Below are positions 1 to 8,339 of a stretch of DNA of 64,000 bases, in pieces. The stretch's first letter is position 1, and each line of letters begins with the position of its first letter. This stretch comes from Roseiarcus sp963753135 (GTDB taxonomy: Bacteria > Pseudomonadota > Alphaproteobacteria > Rhizobiales > Beijerinckiaceae). Where the stretch lies: assembly GCA_963753135.1 (NCBI GenBank), contig CAVWBA010000028.1, positions 1-64,000 of the forward strand, in the 5' to 3' direction. A program made the position numbers and the translations under genes. Below the pieces are notes generated by a model that saw nothing but the letters and a program-made list of their open reading frames with translations, was not told the DNA's origin and ran no database searches.

Positions 1-48
1 CCGATTGGGATGCTGCTGCACGCGCGAAGCTCGCTCTCGTCCGACGTT

Positions 49-516
49 CTAGGCCCGTCTCGCTTTCTGTCGCGCAAAAACTTCGTGGCCTTCACGATCG
101 AGGATCCGCAATCCGATCGTTTGGGGCGGCCACTTTATGTTTGCGGCGGCGATGATGGCGGCGGGAGCGTCAGCCACTTGGATCTGTTTCTCCGTCAAAT
201 TCATGGGGCCGTGGTCGACCGTCCCGCAAACAAATTGGATCCGGAATATTCGCGGCTGTTCGGAAACGATTTCGGTGAGCGGGTTAGGCTCCGCAAGAGG
301 CGCGCTCGCGGCGTCAAGCCCGACACGCCTAGGCGTCCGGCGGGCGACGACCAAGGCGACCCGTCTCCAGTCTCTCGCCGTCTCATCACGATTGGCCTCA
401 CGTTCCCGTCGCCGCGCCTCGGCATAGGCCTCATCGCCAAACTCATCCATGAGGGCGCCCGCGCCGGCCCGTATGCGCTCGATCCTTTCCAGTTGCCAAA
501 GCAACCACGCAAGCAT
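49..516 (-). CDS. Hypothetical protein, 155 aa
   Basis: I do not recognise this protein. I start it at the ATG at 516, because the complementary strand carries AAGGGGG a few bases upstream; a longer reading to 588 lacks such a site. The N-terminus is amphipathic (MLAWLLWQLERIER) and is followed by a charged, Arg/Glu-rich helix-like stretch. The C-terminal ~50 residues contain a compact region ending in LRILDREGHEVFARQ, as in small stand-alone rhizobial proteins. There are no membrane segments or signal peptide. It is transcribed divergently from the nickel permease. The frame is supported by the RBS and by protein-like composition only, so function is unassigned. Confidence 0.5.
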   Translation of the reverse strand: MLAWLLWQLERIERIRAGAGALMDEFGDEAYAEARRREREANRDETARDWRRVALVVARRTPRRVGLDAASAPLAEPNPLTEIVSEQPRIFRIQFVCGTVDHGPMNLTEKQIQVADAPAAIIAAANIKWPPQTIGLRILDREGHEVFARQKARRA

Positions 517-758
517 ATCCGCCCCCTTGGTCTCGACGACGGAGCGCGGCGCCATGCGTGCCCTAGCGACGGAGCGTCGATTACCCAACGGTTTGCGCGA
601 TATTCGACCAATCGCGTTGAGATAAAATTAACGGCATCCCTAACGAGAGCCCGCCGACAGGAGATGTCGCCCCGCGTCATTCGACGACTGAATTTCGCGC
701 CTGAGAACCAGCGACACCGCGCCGTCCAACCTGTTGGCGCGCCCGCCAAGCTCCGATA

Positions 759-1847
759 GTGTGGACGCGGATAGCGGGGGCCTCCGGAATGATCGTCACT
801 GTAGCCAACCTGTTCAACGACAGCCGTGAGGATTTCCGGGGCAAGGTTATCGCAGTCTGCGTTCTTTTGTTCATCTTCAACGCCGCCGCATGGTTGTGGG
901 CGGTCGCCGCCTTCCACAACTATCCCGTTCTGCTCGGCACGGCCGCGCTCGCCTATAGTTTCGGCCTCAGGCACGCGTTCGACGCCGATCACATCGCGGC
1001 GATCGACAACGTGACCCGCAAACTCATGCAGGAAGGCCGGCGTCCGGTCGGGGTCGGATTGTTTTTCTCGCTCGGCCACTCGACGATCGTCGTCGCGCTG
1101 ACCGTCGCCATCGCCATCGCGACGACGACGCTTCAGGATCGTTTCGACGCGTTCAAGAGCTTCGGCGGCGTGGTCGGCACGCTGGTTTCGGCGATGTTCC
1201 TGTTCGCCATCGCCGTCGCCAACATCATCGTCCTCGCCTCGGTGTGGCGGAAGTTCCAGACCGTCAAAAGAGGAGGCCGATTGTTCGAGGAAGACCTCGC
1301 CCTCCCCAATCGCGGTCTGCTCGGACGCCTGTTCCGCCGCTTCTTTCGGATGATCGAGCGGAGCTGGCAGATGTATCCGCTCGGCGTGCTGTTCGGCCTC
1401 GGCTTCGATACTGCGACCGAGGTTGGTCTGCTTGGCGTTTCCGCTAGCCAGGCATCGCAGGGCCTGTCGATCTGGTCGATCCTGGTCTTCCCCGCGCTGT
1501 TCACCGCCGGCATGACCCTGATCGACACGACCGACAGCATACTGATGCTCGGCGCCTATGGCTGGGCCTTCATCAAGCCCATCCGCAAGCTCTATTACAA
1601 TCTCACCATCACTGCCGTTTCGGTCGTGGTTGCAGTGATTGTCGGCGGCCTCGAGACGCTCAATCTGATCGGCGGCCAACTTGGCCTCACCGACGGCGGC
1701 GGGTTCTGGGGGGCGATCGGTTCGCTCAACGACAATTTCGGGGTCCTCGGCTATGTGATCGTCGGTGTGTTCATCGCCGCCTGGGCGATCTCCTATGTCG
1801 TCTACCGGGTTAATGGTTACGACGAGATCGAGGTCTCGGCGGGGTAA
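759..1847 (+). CDS. NiCoT-family nickel/cobalt permease
   Basis: High-affinity Ni2+/Co2+ uptake protein of the cytoplasmic membrane (HoxN/NixA family). The diagnostic signature HAFDADHIAAIDN lies about residues 72-84. It is followed by the second family motif FSLGHST, then LGFDTATE and a GMTLIDTTDS stretch, all in the expected order. About eight hydrophobic segments are visible, with a hydrophilic loop near residues 165-205. The length of 362 aa is normal for the family. The listed start is GTG at 759; ATG at 789 would remove ten residues and is equally plausible. No hydrogenase or urease genes are nearby to tell whether nickel or cobalt is the substrate. I see no riboswitch in the 170 bases upstream. 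Confidence 0.93.
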   Translation: MWTRIAGASGMIVTVANLFNDSREDFRGKVIAVCVLLFIFNAAAWLWAVAAFHNYPVLLGTAALAYSFGLRHAFDADHIAAIDNVTRKLMQEGRRPVGVGLFFSLGHSTIVVALTVAIAIATTTLQDRFDAFKSFGGVVGTLVSAMFLFAIAVANIIVLASVWRKFQTVKRGGRLFEEDLALPNRGLLGRLFRRFFRMIERSWQMYPLGVLFGLGFDTATEVGLLGVSASQASQGLSIWSILVFPALFTAGMTLIDTTDSILMLGAYGWAFIKPIRKLYYNLTITAVSVVVAVIVGGLETLNLIGGQLGLTDGGGFWGAIGSLNDNFGVLGYVIVGVFIAAWAISYVVYRVNGYDEIEVSAG

Positions 1848-1915
1848 GTCGCTGCTGAGCGGCGCCGAGTCGACCTCTGGCCAGTCCACGCCGGCAAGGC
1901 TCCATCAAGACGGGG

Positions 1916-2875
1916 TCAATCCACGCGGAAAACAATCCGCGGCGCGCCGCCAGTCTCGATCCAACCCTTTTGAACATCGGAGAGCGGGAGCACCCGAGTG
2001 GCGATCCGCAGGCCCGCTGGGACCGCAGCCGCCAGCAAGGCGCGGATGGCGGTGAGAAGCCGGTCCATCGGCACGCTGCCGAGACCGCTGCCCATCAGTT
2101 GGATGGCGGACGACCGGAGCACCGCTCCCGGCAGGGAAATTTCCGAGGCGCTTATCTCGCCAATGTGGACGAACCGCATCGGCGCCTGGTCGCGACCCGC
2201 CCTCGCGGCGGCGATGAGCAGGGAGCGCGCGCTCGGCCCCCACAAATAGTCGAGCACGACGTCGACCCCGGCGGCGAAATGCCCCTCGAAAACCTTCTGG
2301 TCCGCGTCCCGGTCTCCGGCGAGCGGAACCGTCGCGTCGGCGCCAAGTGTCGCCAACTCGGCCAATGCGCTTGTGTTCCGGCCCGTGGCGATGACCTTTT
2401 TGGCCCCCAAGCGCTTGGCGATCTGCACCGCCAAGCGGCCGGACGCGCCTGTCGCGCCATTGACGAGCACCGTTTCGTTGGCCACCAACTTGGCCCTCTC
2501 GACCAGGGCGACCCAGGACGACATGGCAGGGTTGGCGATGGCAGCCGCCGTCACATCATCCAACCCGTCGGGCACGGGGACGCAGCGCTCGGCGTCGACC
2601 ACCGTCCGCTCGCCCATGCCGCCGAACGGGGAGCGAGGCAGGACGAAATAAACCCTTTGACCGTCGTCAAGGCGGCCCACGCCATCGACGCCAGCGACGA
2701 ACGGCAGCTTGCCCGCCGACGAGTAGTGAGCGCCCGACGCACGGCTCCGCGTGAGGTTGCTCAAGGCCGAAGCCGTCACGGCCACGCGGGCCTCGCCCGC
2801 GGCCTTGGCGTCGGCTCCTCGAACTCGCCGTACACCGGGGGCCGCCCCGGCCTCTCGAACCACTGCGGCTTTCAT
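1916..2875 (-). CDS. MDR-superfamily quinone-oxidoreductase-like protein
   Basis: Zinc-independent medium-chain dehydrogenase/reductase. The N-terminal GroES-like half (about residues 1-120) starts MKAAVVREAG and lacks the cysteines that bind zinc in classical alcohol dehydrogenases. A Rossmann half follows with the NADPH motif VNGATGASGRLAVQIAKRLG near residue 150. The length of 319 aa fits quinone oxidoreductases. The substrate cannot be read from the sequence. It is the downstream neighbour of the Na+/H+ antiporter on the same strand, with about 55 bases between them, and it converges with the nickel permease. Family assignment is firm and specificity is unknown. Confidence 0.85.
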   Translation of the reverse strand: MKAAVVREAGAAPGVRRVRGADAKAAGEARVAVTASALSNLTRSRASGAHYSSAGKLPFVAGVDGVGRLDDGQRVYFVLPRSPFGGMGERTVVDAERCVPVPDGLDDVTAAAIANPAMSSWVALVERAKLVANETVLVNGATGASGRLAVQIAKRLGAKKVIATGRNTSALAELATLGADATVPLAGDRDADQKVFEGHFAAGVDVVLDYLWGPSARSLLIAAARAGRDQAPMRFVHIGEISASEISLPGAVLRSSAIQLMGSGLGSVPMDRLLTAIRALLAAAVPAGLRIATRVLPLSDVQKGWIETGGAPRIVFRVD

Positions 2876-2929
2876 CCCTGTTCTCCTCTTCGGCCGCCAA
2901 TCCGTGAGCTTGCCGCGCGCCCCGCAATC

Positions 2930-4535
2930 TCACTCCTGCGATTGGAAATTGGCCATCACCGCTTCGCGCAGGTCGAGCTCGCGCTCGATGCGCCGGCGGC
3001 CCTCGTCTTTCAATTCGCCCGTGCGATAGAGCGTGTTGGCGACCTCCCGCTCTGCTCCAATCAGCGCAAGTTCGAGTTCGTCGCCGAGCTCGGCGAGCTT
3101 CTTGTGATGGTCATTGCCATCCTTGCGATTCTCGACGTCCTTGAGCCGGTTCCGCAGATGAGCGCGGATCGGCGCCACCACCGGCTCGGGAAGCTTGCGG
3201 CTCTCCGCGACCGCCTCGAGCCGTTCGATCGCCGCCTCGATTGCGCGCTTGCGAACCTTGAACTCCTCTTCCCTCTCGGCCTCCCGCTCGCGCCGTCCGG
3301 CATTGGCGAGGCCAAGCGCACGGACGACCAGCCGGCAGCGTCAAGCCTTCGCCGACCAGGGTCACGAAAATCACCGCGAAGACAAGAATAAGAATGAGAT
3401 CGCGGTTCGGAAAAGGGCTTCCGTCAGCGATGGTGAACGGGATGGCGAGCGCCGCCGCGAGCGAGACGATGCCACGAATGCCGGTGAACCCGAGGAGCAT
3501 GGGCTGCTGCCATGGCGGAGCCGGATCATAGCGTCTGATCGAGGGGACGAGCCACCGCGGCAGATAGACGGAAGGAAACACCCAGACGAAGCGGGTGACG
3601 ATGACCACAGCGCAGACGACAGCGGCGGCCATGGCGATTTCCGCGATCGTATAGTGGCGAATGGAGGGGATGAGCGTGCGCGCCTGCAGGCCGGTGATGA
3701 CGAACACCATGCCTTCAATCATATAGGTCAGGAAATCCCAGAACACGACGCCGGGGAGCCTGGTCGCCGCGGGGATCAGGCGGTGGCCGTTCCAACTCAC
3801 ATAAAGTCCGGTCGCCACCGTCGCCAGGACGCCGGAGCCGCCGAGATGCTCGGGCGGCCAATAGGCGATGAATGGCGTCAGGATTGAGAGCAGGAACTCG
3901 ACGCCGGGCTCGCGCACCCACCGGCGCAGGCGGAGCATGATCCAGCCGACGCCGATTCCCCACACAGCCTCCCCCATGAGGATCGCCGTGAAGGTGCCGG
4001 CGGCCTGGACAAGCGAGAACGATCCGGCGCTGACCGCGGTGACCGCGAAGCGGTAGAGAACGAGCGCCGTCGCGTCATTCGCCAGGCCCTCACCCTCGAG
4101 AACGACGAGGAGGCGCCTCGGAAGCTGCATCCGCCGCGCGATCGCGAGCGGCGCGACCGCGTCGGGAGGCGAAATGATGGCGCCGAGGACGAAGCCGACC
4201 GCCCAGGGAAAGCCCAACAGGAAATGGGTCGCGGCGGCGACGGCGATGGTGGTGAACACGACGCAGCCGATCGCCAAGAGCGCGATCGGGCGCAGGTTGA
4301 AGCGGAACTCCTTCCAGCTCATCTTCACCGCGTCCCAGTAGATGATGGGCGGAAGCACCAGCACCAGGACGAGATCGGGAGCGAGTTGTAGCGTCGGCAA
4401 GTCGGGAATGAGCGCGAGCCCAACGCCCGTAATCACGAGCAGAATGGCGGCCGGAATCTGCAATCGTCTCGCAACGAGCCCGACGACGGAAATGACCGCC
4501 AGAAGCAGGATGAGGATCTGAAATGTTTCGGTCAT
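2930..4535 (-). CDS. CPA1-type Na+/H+ antiporter, frameshifted
   Basis: Monovalent cation/proton antiporter of the inner membrane (NhaP/YjcE-like). About twelve hydrophobic segments run from residue 1 to 400. They include the conserved ISPPDAVAPLAIARRM, the ion-site region EGEGLANDATALVLYRFAV, and TGIRGIVSLAAALAIP. The frame breaks near 3329. After LVGEGLTLP the real sequence continues in another frame as VVRALGLANAG, with a charged cytoplasmic tail full of Glu/Arg helices that ends at 2930. A single extra base at 3329 explains it, giving about 535 aa in total, the usual size. It may be an indel error, because both sides are well conserved in style. The start at 4535 is ATG with a GGAGCC-like site upstream. 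Confidence 0.85.
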
Positions 4536-4611
4536 CGTCGCACGGGCTCCGGCCGCGCCGGCTCCTCATCGGGAACGAGGTTCGGCGAGATCATTGTTGA
4601 TCGGCTTGGGG

Positions 4612-4655
4612 GTGAGCGCGGCGGGACTCGAACCCAGGAGCCGCCTGATTAAGGA
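4612..4655 (-). other. Possible tRNA 3'-half fragment
   Basis: On the minus strand this stretch reads like the 3' end of a tRNA. There is a T-arm core GGGTTCGAGTCCC with a seven-base loop, a following acceptor-like strand CGCGCTCACC, and an upstream CTTAATCAGG that resembles the 3' side of an anticodon arm. No matching 5' half (D-arm, acceptor 5' strand) can be folded from the next 50 bases, and the T-stem has one mismatch. It is most likely a relic, perhaps an old integration scar, or a chance match. Confidence 0.3.
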
Positions 4656-4767
4656 AATCGGGTCATGGGTCGAGGCATCGCCTGATTGGCTAGGAAAGCT
4701 CGGAGCGCCGAGTTCGATAAATTCCCTTCGCTTCTTGCGAGATTGCCGACGACCTGCAGTCTCAACT

Positions 4768-5010
4768 TTATCCTCTCTCTGGTGGCGGTGGATAGCGTTC
4801 GTCGCGAGCCTCGTCCTTAAAAGTTATATACATGAGCGCAAGATAAACGGCTGGCATCACACCCAGAATTATCGCCAGCAAGAAAATGCTCGGCGGGCCG
4901 CATTCGAGCCTCGAAAATCGATAGGCCGCATAAATCACGGCGACGATGTTTATCGCCAAGCCAATCCACCACGGCGTTAAAGGATTGCGCGCTCGCTTCC
5001 GGTCAACCAT
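4768..5010 (-). CDS. Small two-helix membrane protein, 80 aa
   Basis: I place the start at ATG 5010 because GGGAGG lies about 7 bases upstream on the coding strand; a much longer open frame through it (to 5823) is a shadow of the oxidoreductase opposite. The protein begins with a basic segment (MVDRKRARNP). It then has two hydrophobic helices, about residues 13-31 and 40-62, and ends in an acidic/basic Pro-rich tail (DERYPPPPERG). A helical hairpin with both ends in the cytoplasm is likely. No family is recognised. It is divergent from the cNMP-binding/FAD gene starting at 5179. Confidence 0.6.
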   Translation of the reverse strand: MVDRKRARNPLTPWWIGLAINIVAVIYAAYRFSRLECGPPSIFLLAIILGVMPAVYLALMYITFKDEARDERYPPPPERG

Positions 5011-5178
5011 CTCCACCTCCCAAGGCGACATCGATCCGGCATCGGCCCTGCTGGCGCGTCGCGTCTTGCGCTGTTGCCGGCGCCGGTTCTCGCAAAAGGG
5101 CCTTACAAAGCGCGCCTCTTGAGACAATTTTTGCGGCGCGCCGATGCACTGAGCATTCGGCGCCAAACGGTTGAGACG

Positions 5179-6852
5179 ATGGCTGATTCCGTCTTTCCTG
5201 CGCAGGTCCCTCGCTACGAAGAGACTTTTCCTGAGCTGACGGCGCAGGAAATCGACCGACTGCGGCGCTATGGCTCGATACGCAAATATTCCGACGGCGA
5301 AAAGCTGATTGAAGCCGGAAAGATCAGCCCCGGCATGTTCGTCGTGCTCAAGGGCCAGGTCGCGATCAGCCAGCGCGACGGCTTGGGCCACGTGGCGCCG
5401 ATCGCCGAGCAAGGCCCAGGTCAGTTCCTGGCGGATGTCGGCCAGCTTTCCACCCGCGCGGCGCTCGTCGATGGAACGGCGGAGGGCGACGTTGAGACGT
5501 TGCTCATTCCGACAGAAGGCCTGCGCGCGCTGCTGGTCGGCGAAGCCGAACTCGGCGAGCGTATCATGCGGGCGCTCATCCTTCGGCGGGTGGCCTTGCT
5601 CAAAGGCGGCGCCGCCGGCGCCGTTCTGATCGGCTCGCAAAACGCCGCGGACATGATCCGGCTCCAGGGGTTTCTCACCCGGAACGGCTATCCGCATCAT
5701 CTGCTCGATCCGGCGCGGGATCTCGAGGCCAAGGAGACAGTCGACCGCTATGCCGACATAGCGGGCGGGTTGCCGCTGGTTGTTTGTCCGGACGGCTCGG
5801 TGCTCGGCAATCCGACCGAGCATGATCTGTCACGCCAGATCGGCTTGACCGCCGCGACGCGGTCGAACTTCGTCTATGACGTCGCGGTGGTGGGCGCCGG
5901 GCCGGCGGGGCTCTCGACCGCGGTTTACGGCGCCTCCGAAGGCTTGTCGGTCGCGGTTCTCGACGACCGCGCTTTCGGCGGCCAGGCTGGGGCCAGCGCC
6001 CGGATCGAAAATTACTTTGGCTTTCCGACCGGGATAAGCGGCCAGGCGCTCACCGCCCGCGCCTTTGTCCAGGCGCAGAAGTTCGGCGCCGACATCATGA
6101 TCCCGGTCGCGGTCAAGACGCTCGACTGCTCGCGTCCCATGAAGGCGTTCGTCCTCGAAACGGATGGCGGCGAGCGCATCCAAGCGCGCACGGTCGTGGT
6201 CGCCAGCGGCGCGAGATATCGCCATCCAACGATCGCCGATATCGCGCGGTTCGAAGGCCGCGGGGTCTGGTACTGGGCCTCGCAGATCGAAGCGCGTCTA
6301 TGCGCCGGCGAGGAGGTGGTCCTGGTCGGCGGAGGCAATTCCGCCGGTCAAGGCGCGGTGTTTCTCTCCGCCCACGCCTCGCGCGTGCGGATGCTCGTGC
6401 GAGGGCCGGGGCTGGCCGAAAGCATGTCGCGCTACCTCATCGACCGCATCGCCGCGACGCCCAATATCGAGCTCATGACGGAGACCGAGATCGTCGCCCT
6501 CGGCGGCCCGCCTGGCGGCGGTCTCGAGAGCGTGCGATGGCGCGACCATCGCGCCGGCCGCGAGACCGAGGCTCCGGTCCGCAATGTCTTTCTGTTCGTC
6601 GGCGCTGATCCTGCGACCGAATGGCTGGAAGGCTGCGTCGCGCTGGACAAGGCGGGCTTCGTGATGACCGGGGTTGGAGCGGCCGATGGCGGAGCGCTGT
6701 CGCCGCTAGAATCCTCAGTGCCTGGCGTTTTTGCGGTTGGCGATGCGCGCTCAGGCTCGGTCAAGCGGGTCGGCGGGGCGATCGGCGAAGGCGCCGCGGT
6801 GGTGGCGGCGATCCATAAGTTCCTTTCGCACTCTCCAGGTCCCCATCTCTAA
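5179..6852 (+). CDS. cNMP-binding domain fused to thioredoxin-reductase-like FAD protein
   Basis: Two-domain protein of 557 aa counted from ATG 5179 (MADSVFPAQ). Residues ~20-140 form a cyclic-nucleotide-binding (CAP_ED) fold. Residues ~230-550 form a thioredoxin-reductase-like pyridine nucleotide/FAD oxidoreductase, with the FAD motif VAVVGAGPAGLSTAVYGASEG, the NAD(P)H motif VVLVGGGNSAGQGAVFLSAH and the C-terminal FAD motif PGVFAVGDARSGSVKR. The usual CxxC redox pair is absent: the matching place reads GVWYWASQIEARLC. It therefore cannot be a classical thioredoxin reductase; transfer of electrons to an external partner is more likely. A UBP-type zinc-finger gene follows after 15 bases, probably in the same transcript. 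Confidence 0.88.
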   Translation: MADSVFPAQVPRYEETFPELTAQEIDRLRRYGSIRKYSDGEKLIEAGKISPGMFVVLKGQVAISQRDGLGHVAPIAEQGPGQFLADVGQLSTRAALVDGTAEGDVETLLIPTEGLRALLVGEAELGERIMRALILRRVALLKGGAAGAVLIGSQNAADMIRLQGFLTRNGYPHHLLDPARDLEAKETVDRYADIAGGLPLVVCPDGSVLGNPTEHDLSRQIGLTAATRSNFVYDVAVVGAGPAGLSTAVYGASEGLSVAVLDDRAFGGQAGASARIENYFGFPTGISGQALTARAFVQAQKFGADIMIPVAVKTLDCSRPMKAFVLETDGGERIQARTVVVASGARYRHPTIADIARFEGRGVWYWASQIEARLCAGEEVVLVGGGNSAGQGAVFLSAHASRVRMLVRGPGLAESMSRYLIDRIAATPNIELMTETEIVALGGPPGGGLESVRWRDHRAGRETEAPVRNVFLFVGADPATEWLEGCVALDKAGFVMTGVGAADGGALSPLESSVPGVFAVGDARSGSVKRVGGAIGEGAAVVAAIHKFLSHSPGPHL

Positions 6853-6867
6853 CCGCCGGGAAGCCGC

Positions 6868-7180
6868 ATGAGCACGAAGACCTGCACGCATATGAGCACC
6901 ATTCGCGACGTCACCCCGAGCGCGCTCGGCTGCGAGGAATGCCTCAAGACCGGCGACGCCTGGTTGCATTTACGGATCTGCCGCACATGCGGCCATGTCG
7001 GGTGCTGCGACAACTCCCCGAACACGCACGCCACGAAGCATTTTCATGTTCACCCGCCATCCGATCATCGAGGGCTATGACCCGCCGGAGGGCTGGGGAT
7101 GGTGCTATGTCGACCAAGTGATGTTCGATCTCTCCGACCGCATGACGCCACATAACGGTCCGATCCCACGCTACTATTGA
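6868..7180 (+). CDS. UBP-type zinc-finger protein, frameshifted
   Basis: Small protein of about 103 aa with a ubiquitin-hydrolase-type zinc finger (ZnF-UBP). The visible ligands are CTHM, then CEECLKTGDAWLHLRICRTCGHVGCCD followed by HATKHFH, read from MSTKTCTHM. After KHFH at about 7050 the frame breaks. The rest continues one frame over as TRHPIIEGYDPPEGWGWCYVD and ends at 7180. Proteins of this kind occur next to FAD/thioredoxin-reductase-like genes in bacteria, as here. Its role is unknown; ubiquitin itself is absent from bacteria, so the finger presumably binds another C-terminal peptide. Confidence 0.8.
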
Positions 7181-7263
7181 GAGCCTGATGAGGGCTAGCG
7201 AGGCGGTCTTGATCGAGCCAGTCGCAGCCGCCTCGGCTCAATCAATGTTTATAGGAAATCACA

Positions 7264-8048
7264 TGGACCTGGAACTCAACGGCAAGCGGGCGCTGGTGAC
7301 GGGCAGCACCGCGGGGATCGGCGCCGCGATCGCGGCGGGGCTTGCCAGAGAGGGCGCGCGCGTCATCGTCAACGGCCGCTCCCCGGCGCGGTCGAGAAAG
7401 CGGTCGCGACGCTCAAGGCGGAATCCGCCGGCGACGTGATAGGGTGCGCCGGCGTCCTTGGACACGGCCGGACGATCGAGGACCTGGTTCGCCGCAATCC
7501 GAGGTCGATATCCTCGTCAACAACCTGGGCGTCTTTGAGCCGAAACCGTTCGAGGACATCCCGGACGACGGATTGGATGCGGTTCTTCGAAGTCAACGTG
7601 CTGAGCGGGGTGCGCCTCTCCCGCGCCTACTTGCCGGCGATGAAGCGGGCGAATTGGGGGCGCATCATTTTCATCTCGAGCGAGAAGCGCTCTGCAGATC
7701 CCGGCGGAAATGATCCATTACGGCGTGACGAAGACGAGCGCAGATCGCAGTCGCCCGGGGTCTGGCCGGAGATCTCGCCGGCACAGGAATTACGGTCAAC
7801 AGCGTCCTGCCCGGCCCGACAGATCGCGCGGGGTGAACGATTTCGTCGCGGCGCTCGGCTCAGGCGCAAGCTTCGAGGCCTTTGAGACCGAGTTCTTTCA
7901 GAAGTTTCGCCCGACCTCGCTTCTCAGGCGCTTCGAAACGCCGGAAGAGATCGCCTCGTTCGTCACCTATCTTGCGAGCCCGCTCTCATCTGGGATAACG
8001 GGCGCGGCGCTCCGGGTCGACGGCGGTGTGGTCAAGAACGCCTTCTAG
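7264..8048 (+). pseudogene. SDR-family oxidoreductase, several frameshifts
   Basis: Remains of a short-chain dehydrogenase of about 260 aa. The cofactor motif VTGSTAGIGAAIAAG is at the N-terminus (start MDLELNGKRA, ATG 7264). After VIVNGRS the coding frame jumps repeatedly: VEKAVATLKAE, then VDILVNNLGVFEPKPF, then NVLSGVRLSRAYLPAMK, then MIHYGVTKTS (the catalytic YxxxT/K region), then AGTGITVNSVLPGP. The last ~70 residues (RRFETPEEIASFVTYLASPL, ending GGVVKNAF) are intact. At least five frame breaks in under 500 bases are more than the rest of the window shows, so a real pseudogene is plausible. Locally poor sequence is the alternative. Confidence 0.85.
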
Positions 8049-8339
8049 CTCTTATGTTCGCCGTCAAGGGCTCGGACGCAATCGAGCGGCCGAGCGGTGA
8101 GATGGCCGTCGGCAGGAATAGGCTGGAGCTGCGCGGAGCTGGGAGCGGAGCGAGAGACGACGGTTGATCAAACTCTTATCCGCGGGTTGGTTACCGCCTT
8201 CCGTGTCTTCGTCTCGGGGCTATCCTCGGTCTAGAGGACGGGCGTCGGGCGCGAAGCCCGGCCACATAACTAGCGACGGGAGTTCCCCACCTTGGTGCTC
8301 CGCTCCCGGGTCTGCGCAGCGGGAGAAAGAGGTCGCTCC
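8049..8339. other. Non-coding flank of the IS110-type transposase
   Basis: About 290 bases without a convincing gene lie between the SDR relic and the 3' end of the transposase gene. The part at about 8210-8290 is rich in short inverted segments (CTCGGTCTAGAG, GCGTCGGGCGCGAAGCCCGGC) that could fold into stems. In the IS110/IS1111 family such a flank can encode the bridge RNA that guides target choice. That is knowledge of the family; here the RNA is only a possibility. Confidence 0.3.

Noticed and set aside
589..758. Ni/Co riboswitch before the NiCoT gene
   Set aside because: I looked for a paired-stem, NiCo-type or cobalamin-box layout and saw no convincing conserved core.
201..1889. 562-codon open frame opposite the nickel permease
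   Set aside because: Its translation is low-complexity Asp/Glu/Arg/His-rich and runs through the whole NiCoT gene on the other strand. It is a shadow frame of GC-rich DNA.
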